From Leptoclinus maculatus (taxonomy: Eukaryota > Chordata > Actinopteri > Perciformes > Stichaeidae): DNA of 64,000 nt. The stretch's first letter is position 1. Every line of letters begins with the position of its first letter. The notes under the pieces were generated by a model that searched no databases, was not told the origin of the DNA, and saw only the letters and a program-made list of their open reading frames with translations. Positions 38,498 to 64,000 of this stretch are shown here, piece after piece. The translations under genes were made by a program, and so were the position numbers. The stretch covers positions 12,648,986 through 12,712,985 of the forward strand of contig JAVDOI010000003.1 of assembly GCA_032191485.1 (NCBI GenBank), read 5' to 3'.

Positions 38498-40596
38498 CGC
38501 TCTAATTAATTAGTTTGCACTGACTCTCTCACTCTGAACTCCTGTTTTGTCTGCAGCATTGCTGTCCTCATTGTAGGTTAATGGCTGTATAATGGAAAAG
38601 CTTCATTCCATTTACGTGGATGTTAATGTGTTTTTAATGCTCTCATGTAAACAGGGATTAGTTGTCTGTGGTGCAGTCGTTACAGGTTTAGGGGTCAGGA
38701 TGTTTGACACATCGCTTCAGCCTTGTTAACATGAGATAAAAGGATATTTGATGACCCGTTTTTTCCACCTCAGAGGAAGAAACTGTATCAACTTATTGTG
38801 GGCATTTTGTGTGTGTTGTGTGATCACAATCTGTTTTATTCCCCTTTTTTAAATACATCAAAGTTTAGTGGCTTGCAACATTGTGCAACAAAAAAACTAA
38901 ACCACCCAAATGAAATGAAACAAGAATTTGTTGAAAGGATGTTTTTGTTTGCTTTGGATATTATTTGGATTTCATGATAACAGTAAATATTTGAGATAAA
39001 ACTGAAAACACTCGGTTGATGCATAAGGATATAGTAAAACATTTTAAATATAAAAACCTCAGTAAAGGACAATAACATAATTCATATAGCAAAATCATAT
39101 TGCTGAAATGCAACAGCTGCTGTGAAGTTGATGAATTATTGGGAGCATATGTACATATAAGATCATCCATGGATGACAGTGGGAATGAAATCGTCCAAGT
39201 CTTCATATTGAATCCAAAGACAACTCTGTCAAGCCATCCTCATAAACCATGAGAAGATATGAGGGAGATTTACATAGAAAGAAGCCACAAGATGCTTGGA
39301 TCCACCCTGTCCAACGTGAAGTATCATCAAAGAGAAAAAAATGCCTTCTGGGTCGTTGGTGGAAGATTCCGCTGAGTCTGGTGTAACTGACAAAGGTTAT
39401 AAACAGGTTATAACGCTATAAACATTTATCACAGTTTACAGACTCCCGATTTTAATGGGTTTTTTTGGACAAAGTTGTTGTTGTTTTTAAACATGCATTT
39501 AAAGATTGTCTGGGCACTTGGGTGCATTACAAGCTGTAAACACAACACTGACATTTAACATCTTCAACAATATTCCACTTCGGCACTCGGCCTTTCATAG
39601 TCACAAAGATATCCAGTACAACGGCACAACCTCAACGGTGATGTTACTTGTATTATTATTAACAGTTCTACGAGCACCTTTTATTAGTTAACAGTTATCG
39701 GCATGAACAGATTACGATTGCATTCAGGCTCAATTGCCTACCCTGCCCTTGGGAGCAAATTTCTTTTACTTGAACTTTTGGATCTGAATTTGAGTAATCT
39801 GAATTTGTGAAACTTTAATTTTTGAAATCAACAAATTTCATATTTCAATTTGAAAGAGGTGAAATCGCAACAAATAATTTAAAAGTAAAATATGTCAATG
39901 CTATGAATTCAGTGGTCTTTAACTTTCAACATTAAGTATTCAGTAGCTGTGCAAATGCAAATACTTGTGTTCCAAACACCTTTCATGCCGTTCACACACT
40001 TCAGCTTCACACATCTCAGGCCCTGATCGAGAAGCATGGCCCCTCGTTAGCAAGGCATTAAATATTTAACATTCCCGCAACTACGGAGAAAGATGAGACA
40101 GTGGACCAGAAAGAGAGAGAAGCGAGCAGCAAACGTGACTTAAACACATAGCGGCAGCGAGTCAGGGCTGCGCTTTGAACATGCAACCAGAAGTTTAAGG
40201 GTAAGCGCACACTTGAGTCAGCTTTACTGGGAAAATAAAGCCTCATACGGGTAAATGCACTGATGAACATGTTCTCTTTCGGTCTGGTTTGTTTTAAACT
40301 TTTTTAATGAATGGCCCAGGGAGAACATCTTATTGAAGTTTGTAACACACTCACACTGTTAAAACCAGCTCCTTAAAATTAAGATTAATGAATTCAGTGT
40401 GTTCTTTTTCTTTGACGCTTGGTGATCGGCATTAATCTATACTCATTAATAAAAATGTTGTATTAACAAATGCAGTTAATTTACATACTACACATACATA
40501 TAGCCATTAGCACAGTCAAATGAATGCATGCTGAGCTTTTCATCGACACAAATGATCCCTTTCAAAAAAGTTTCACACCAGCTGCTTTGTAAAGTC

Positions 40597-40737
<141 letters not shown>

Positions 40738-41559
40738 TGTTTTTCAATCTGCCATCTGAGTAGCCGTAGCCTGAAGGCAGGCTTTGTTAGCGGGACATCG
40801 TGAGAGCATCATGCCCCCCCCCCTCTAATATAATCAGTCTCAGTGAATTACAAGAGCGCCCTAATGGCATTAGGACCTGGTGACACTCATTTAGTCCACT
40901 TAAGTCCCCGCATGTCTCCAACTTTGGAAAGTTGGAACTGAGAGAGTGACAGCTGTCTAAACAGCATCTCTTCCTGGAGAGACAGGAGAATTACAGTGAG
41001 GATTTTTCATGCTGAATGACGTCTAAAATCTCACTCCAAAGCTGCCAAATTCTTCAAAGAGGATCTCTTATCTTCACTCGAGGCACTATCTTAAAATACG
41101 ATAAATCTGTCTGAAGGGGACGTTCAAGGAGTTTAAGTGAGTTGAGCTCGATTTTGTCATATTAAATATACTTATTTGTCCAGAATGCAAATCAAAACCT
41201 CAGAGAAAGAGAAATGTTTGTTGAAACTCTGAGCCAGGAAATAAAGGGAGCCAAAAAGAGACTTTGGTCTAACATTATCCCCACTTTCACATTACGTAGG
41301 CAGAAGCCAAATCAGCTCCTGTCATGTATTCATACCTGCGTTGAGCGTTGAGCGTTTGCTGATAACGTACAGTGCTTGCTCTTAGCATGTTAAACGCACT
41401 GTTCATGGCCCCTCATAGCTTTGAAGATGCTCTGCATGTGAATTCTGTGACTGATGAGAGTGAGCTACACGCAACATCAGTCATTAATCATCTTCAAAGC
41501 TCACTTCTTTTGCTGTCAAAATCAAAAAGAATACAGTTAAGGCTTATTATTTATACATA

Positions 41560-41560
41560 T

Positions 41561-41591
<31 letters not shown>

Positions 41592-41597
41592 CACACA
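41560..41597. repeat. (CA)n microsatellite
   Basis: CA with one CG interruption. A shorter GT run lies at about 41729-41754. Confidence 0.9.
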
Positions 41598-43105
41598 GAC
41601 GTATTATTCTACTTGTACAGCTGAGGTATTTAGTAACACAGTGGTCGTAATTAATAATTCACACCATCTCAACCTCTTCGATCAAAATAATATATTGTTT
41701 ATAACCTTCTGCGGCTCAACAGTTCAAAGTGTGTGTGTGTGTATGTGTGTGTGTTTTTTATTATCAGAGACCTCATTAGCCACTTCCTTGGACATGGTCC
41801 CCTATTTTTTCTAAAGGAATGAACTTCTGACGGGTTTTTTTCTCCTTTGCAGTCACTTCAAACCATGTCTACTAACACTTTTAGATCTGGCTGGAATATT
41901 TAATGAATATGTCAAAAGAAGAGGGGGCAGTTTTCTTTGAATCAGCATGTTCATGGTCAAACTCATCTGGGAGCAGCTCTGGTGTATTACTTTTTTATGA
42001 CTTGGCTTCTCTCATACTTTACAACTCAAATTAAAGGACTTGATGAAAGACCCGCAGACTGAGGCAATTAAAGACGATCATTTATGAACCGTTTTCTATT
42101 CTTCTGTCGTTTTGAAAATATAATGACTATCATTTTTGTGTTAATCTCATATTTGTACATCAAAGTGCTGAATTCCAAATCCAGAGCATATTTATGATTG
42201 AGAGATTGCCTCCACACGGCGACAGCTGAGCTGGCGGCTAGCAGCTAACAGCACGAACAGTGCAAACAACAGCAGCAGTGCTGACGGAGCTAACAGTGTT
42301 AACTATATGCAAGCCATTGGTACTCACATGCACAAACATGCACTAAAAGGCACGTGCGGCCGGACCGGCTGCATAAACAAAGCTCAGAGAAGCTCAGCTT
42401 ATGACACACACAGAGGGAGAGTGGCATTCTCTGCTCAGGATCCCATTACCCCACGACATCTTTACATAGTTGTTTGCTGTCATATTAATGCTCTGAATAT
42501 TAAATTCTACCTGCCACAAGAGATCCTTGAGCATGCAGTCATAACTGGCCACCCAACATATTATTATGCTGTCTGCTGCAGCAGAATGTGAGATGAGCCA
42601 TGCACAGACAGGGAGGCGCTCGGTCGGTCAGCCGATAGCACACTGACCCATGCAACCGATGTTCAACACAACAGCCTTTCATTGTTACAGGAAATCTTCA
42701 TACGTAGGAGGGAAACAAAGAACTTGTAAAACAATAACACAATATAAACTCTGTCTACATCATCTCAATAGCACATATAAGCAGCAGGCTCCTCGTGAGG
42801 TGCACCTCCTGGATGCTCGTATCTGGATTCTGTCAGCATGTTTTTAGAACTTGACTGGATTAGTGGAAAAACAAACTTCTACATGTACTGTCCACTTATT
42901 GGCTCTGATTTACATGCCTGGGAATAATTGAAAGATACTTTTATTATAGGAATAATTGCACTGGGTGTTGAAACGAGTTATGAGCTGATATAAAAAATAA
43001 GCACCCACTTATTTGCCAATTATTCAACATCTTTATTTTAAGGTTTACTCTCAGAGGTATGTATTTAATTGCCTCCAGATTCCTGTGGCCGAATAAAAGA
43101 GTGAA

Positions 43106-43388
43106 TATGCGTCTCTCAATAATTGAAAGCAACATGTGCACAATCTGCCACATTATGTTCCACATGTAAGAAAAAACAATAAACAATAAACAAGCCAGGC
43201 ATCACAGCATATAATTAAGCCTATTTACAAGGATGTTTACAGAAATGACATGTGATTAATGAAAACGTTGGCCTTGCAGCTTTCACAAGTCATTCTAAAT
43301 TGTGTAACCATATGCACTATGCACTCACACGTGGAACATAATGTGACAGATTGAACACATGTTGCTGTCAATTATTGAGACACTCATA
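43106..43388. repeat. Long inverted repeat, 65-bp arms, 153-bp spacer
   Basis: Arm 1 (43106-43170) and the reverse complement of arm 2 (43324-43388) match at 57 of 65 positions, including ctcaataattga, agcaacatgtg and cacattatgttccac. The spacer is unrelated and AT-rich. Possible explanations are a fold-back or MITE remnant, or two opposed copies of one repeat. Confidence 0.8.
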
Positions 43389-45433
43389 CAGGAGATTAAT
43401 TATCCCACAAAAGTGCACAGAGTGGGCGGAGCATTATGTACTGAAGATCAACTGTAGCCCCAAAAATCGATGATTTCTGTTCATTGAGGCTTGAAAAACA
43501 CAGACTGTCCAATCAAACCTTTTTTCCATTGGTATCCAAATGAAGATGTTTGTTGAGAAATATGATGTGATCATCTTGGAAAAATGTATGTTCATCATTT
43601 AATAATGAATAGATGAAATTCTTCTCTCGCAGCAGAATGATTCTGCACATTTTCCCATGAATGGGACCACATACAGACCAGAGGTGGAGGCAACCGTGTG
43701 ACCAGTAGTACCCTCAGATACACCATTGTCTTTCACCGGCCAATTAGACGCAAAGGAATTTTACTGGGAAACAATTTAACCAATAAATCAATCGCCTTTT
43801 TGTCTTAAAAATAAAAAAAAAATCAGGTCGGGGGCAGTTTATCAGAGACAGACAAACAAAGGAATAAGCCAAACAAAGGAGGCAATAAATAACACCTGTT
43901 TTCAAGCTGTCTGTTTGTATCCCTGCTCTGACATGTTATGTGCATACTATGAAATTGTTAAATCCCTTCAACAAGCAGGAGTTTGGAGGCCAACAACAAA
44001 ACCTGCAGCTCATTTTGACGAAGATGGACTCCACCTGTACGAGCACAATCTGTTTTGAAATGTCTGTGAGACATTTATTTGTGAAATAGACTGATCTCAC
44101 TCCAAAAACATTTCTCAATTTGAAACCAGAAGAGTGGACAGAGTGGAGGAAATGTTACCAGCTGCAATACAATCATAGTGAGAAGACTAGGCATTCAAAA
44201 ATGGGCATTTGAACAGATGACGGTAAATGCCCAGAATCAATTTTCGGAGTATTTATTGTTATTATTGTTATCTTAGAAGCAGTGGTATAACTTTGAATGG
44301 GTGAAAAAACGAAACTTTTGTCAGCAGCAACACAATTTGATTCTGCAATCTCCGGGTGGTTTTTACTTCTGCATCAGTCCCTGGTGGGATTTAGAGACGT
44401 TGTGTATTTTAAGCTGCACTGTTGCCATTTGTTATCCACCAATGTCCGTGACACTATAAAAAAAAAACACTGTATTTAAGTGCATCCGGTCCCTCTGAAA
44501 AGGATAGAAGAGGAAGGTTAGATGGATGGAAATACTGCAAATCAAGTTTGTGGAATTTTTCTCTACCCACAGAGGAGCCTGTAAACAGAATGTTTATGCT
44601 TATAAATTATTAAAATCACCCTGATTTACAAGGTTTTCTGGTAAACGTGTGTATTTTATTAAATCAGACTATAATTTGTAAAAGTAAAACTGTATACACA
44701 TCTCAAGTTATATCTATAAATATCGAAATCCAAGTGGGATATCATATATACTGGTTACATAATTCGTTTCACTTCATCAGTATGTGAAGTTGCAGAACTT
44801 GTGATCTAACAAACTGATTTAACACTGCGGCAACAGTTAGACAAGCTTTAATGGAAATGAAATTGCTTCTTTGTGTGTGTGAAGTACTTCAGAGAGAGAG
44901 TGTGATCGATCAGTGACACAGAGGGAACAATGCTCATCTCGATTTTCACAAGTGACCCAGGCTGGATGTGGCTTTTTACCTCAACTTGAACTAGTTTAAA
45001 CCCACTAAAAAACAATGTCTGCTGTGTTTTTACAATCAAATCACCCGTGGTGTGGTTGTCTATAAAAAAACAGCTCCTACAAATTCAGCTGTATTTTATG
45101 GGATAATTAGGATCATTGTGGTTAAAGAAAAGAAATTGAGGTTAAACAAACTTGAAAAACTGTTTTATTCACACAAGAGACACTTTCAGGCATTTATAAA
45201 GAACATGTCTTTACTCCGAGATGCAATTATCCTGTTCTGTTTCAGACACACACCTACTTTGGCAACGTGCTGGTGTTACAAGGAAAGTAAATTGTATTTA
45301 ACCTTTGGGTTGACTTTACCGTTTGTTTTTCAGTTCAGACAGGTTTAAGTAACCTGAGAATATCAAAACTTTATCAGATCATTTCCACTACCAGTCTGTA
45401 AAATATCGTCTTAAATTATTAATAAACTTTACC

Positions 45434-45439
45434 TTTATT
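45434..45439 (-). promoter_or_regulatory. Candidate poly(A) signal of rpap1
   Basis: AATAAA on the minus strand, about 220 nt after the rpap1 stop codon. It is the first clear signal downstream. Confidence 0.45.
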
Positions 45440-45661
45440 ATGCCCGAAGCAGAGGGCTGGCCAAATCTATCACAGGTTGGGTTTCCTTTAAGAAAAAGAT
45501 TTCTTATGACCGTGATGAGAAACTTTTAGAATTTGAAATGAATGTCTCACTTTGTGTCCTTTCTTTTTCAGCTTCTTCTTCTCTCAGTCCCATATTGTCC
45601 CTCCTCCAGAACTGCTGTTTTTGGTTCACTACTTTTCTTATTTTTCCACTTCCTGCTGCTT

Positions 45662-58903
<13,242 letters not shown>

Positions 58904-59039
58904 CCCTCTAAAGGACACACAAGATCAGGTTAAATACATTTACACCGTTGGATGTAATTCTGATTTCCCGTATCCATTTATGTCCGTCTATACTTCCACG
59001 TGAAGCCAAACAGTCAGCTCTCCAACACATCGCTAACCT

Positions 59040-59245
59040 TAAGGCGAACTAACGTTATCTGAGTGTAAGAAAGGACAGAAAGCAACACACTTTAACTAAT
59101 AAACAAAATCAATTACACATATCTAACGTGCGCTAACTATCATTAGTTGATATTGCTTTTTTTCGCGTGTAACGTTAGTTAAGCTCCGACACGCACAGTT
59201 AACGTTAGCTATCGTTAGCTTGACGTTAGCTTGAAATGTCAAACC
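59040..59245. repeat. Cluster of AACGTTAGCT-like motifs
   Basis: About six copies or near-copies (gtaacgttagttaagct, gttaacgttagctatcgtta, gacgttagctt and others) in 200 bp of rpap1 intron 1. This degenerate motif is frequent near fish gene starts; its function is unclear. Confidence 0.6.
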
Positions 59246-59650
59246 GTACTCAGCTGAAGGTGCAATTATCCAACACAAAGCCAAAACTGAGTCATTACAA
59301 TATGGCAGTCTTTGTTGTTTTAAAATATGTCACAACTGTGGTAGCTAACCTTCTTGTTAACGCTCAGTTTAGGGTCCGTGTTACCAGCGTGAATACACAA
59401 CTCCCGGTAGACCACACGGAAGATTTCTAATGTGACACCAAACTCCACCTTCACAATAAAAGCTCGGCCCGAATAAACAGAAAGGAATGCGCAGCGACTT
59501 CCTTTTCTCTACATCCCCCTATTTTTACCAAATAGTATTAGGATATTTAGAGGCTTGGAAGGCACACGCAATGTATCTGAAGTTGTTGGTAAATATGTTA
59601 ATGCGTCCTTGCTGATTTATCCCGTGTAACGCGCAGGGTTTATCACATAC

Positions 59651-59740
59651 CTCAGCAGCTCTATATCTCGCGGTATCCTCCTCCCTTCTACAGGACACTG
59701 GGCAGCGCACCGACATCTGGATCATCTGGGTCAACATTGC
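59651..59740 (-). other. rpap1: Candidate 5' UTR exon of rpap1
   Basis: Exon 1 with the start codon begins at an acceptor (58907, only 4 nt before ATG), so a non-coding exon must lie upstream. The best donor is CTGCTGAG|gtatgt at 59651/59650. The transcription start is unknown. An ATG at 59737 would open a frame not in phase with rpap1. Weaker donors at about 59350 and 59036 are alternatives. Confidence 0.4.
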
Positions 59741-60051
59741 GCAGTGACGTTTTCTGTTATGTATGGGTTTTATTAGATCATTTTAAGTGGCCATTGACAA
59801 CAAGCCTCGCTTACTGCATAATGGTCAACCCCTGCTGCCTTTGCTGCGGTGAAATCCCTCAACTCCGCCCCCCTCTGTCCGGCCAGGTGGGACCACCGAG
59901 GGATCCCCGCTCCGTGCAGCAGCAGCAGCCTGCTGGCTCCGGCCCAGACGGTGTGGGGCTGAAGGGGACACAAAAAGGGGGAGCAACCCGGGGGAAACGG
60001 AGCAAGAAGGAGTGAGTTTATAATCTCTCCCTGACATGCGAAAAGTGCAGC
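59652..60051. promoter_or_regulatory. Candidate bidirectional promoter, rpap1 / TMEM151
   Basis: rpap1 (leftward) and the TMEM151 gene (rightward) diverge; the nearest mapped points are the likely rpap1 UTR donor at 59651 and the TMEM151 ATG at 60052. The right half (about 59830-60050) is CpG- and GC-rich. No TATA box was seen. Start sites cannot be fixed from sequence. Confidence 0.5.

Positions 60052-60064
<13 letters not shown>
60035..60064 (+). other. Upstream ORF overlapping the TMEM151 start codon
   Basis: ATG at 60035 encodes MRKVQHALL and stops at 60064, overlapping the main ATG (60052) in another frame. Ribosomes using it would skip the main start, so it could lower translation, if the transcript begins upstream of 60035. 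Confidence 0.5.

Positions 60065-64000
<3,936 letters not shown>

Noticed and set aside
59737..60015. 92-residue plus-strand frame upstream of the TMEM151 start
   Set aside because: GC-rich leader without family similarity. The acidic N-terminus that joins exon 2 in phase starts at 60052, after this frame has stopped.

Overview
The window is vertebrate nuclear DNA from a teleost fish, probably a percomorph. The evidence is short protein-coding exons with clean splice sites, long introns, very long CA/GT, GA and CT microsatellites, and many fragments of fish-type repeats (hAT, Tc1, L2-like LINE, a solo-LTR-like element, MITEs). There is no prokaryotic or viral gene organisation and no CRISPR array.

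Three protein-coding genes can be assembled. (1) ltk (leukocyte tyrosine kinase), minus strand, from about 25.77 kb to beyond the left edge. Eleven coding exons join in frame and encode a signal peptide and a MAM, LDL-receptor class A, MAM ectodomain. The glycine-rich, transmembrane and kinase parts lie outside the window. Intron 1 is 16.4 kb. (2) rpap1 (RNA polymerase II-associated protein 1), minus strand, 58903 to 45662. It is complete, with 26 coding exons joining to 1,419 codons plus stop. (3) A TMEM151 gene, closest to TMEM151B, plus strand, from 60052 past the right edge. It has two exons in the window and runs head-to-head with rpap1.

Layout: 0-26 kb is ltk with repeat-rich introns. 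26-45.4 kb is intergenic, with no convincing gene but a Tc1 relic, an L2-like tail, a large inverted repeat, a cluster of perfect hairpins and several microsatellites. 45.4-59.7 kb is rpap1. 59.7-60.05 kb is the gap between divergent 5' ends, and 60-64 kb is the TMEM151 gene. The ltk-rpap1 neighbourhood matches human 15q15.1, where LTK and RPAP1 are adjacent on the same strand. The TMEM151 neighbour is not part of the human arrangement as I know it.

The genes do not form a shared pathway: ltk is a receptor tyrosine kinase (pigment-cell fate in fish), RPAP1 works in RNA polymerase II assembly and Mediator contact, and TMEM151 is a multi-pass membrane protein of unclear function. I did not find an exotic new system. 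The observations most worth checking are two frame-verified GC-AG introns in rpap1, an rpap1 3' splice site preceded by 182 nt of pure (TG)n that forces a distant branch point, the tandem perfect hairpins near 31.4 kb, and a 65-bp-arm inverted repeat near 43.1-43.4 kb.
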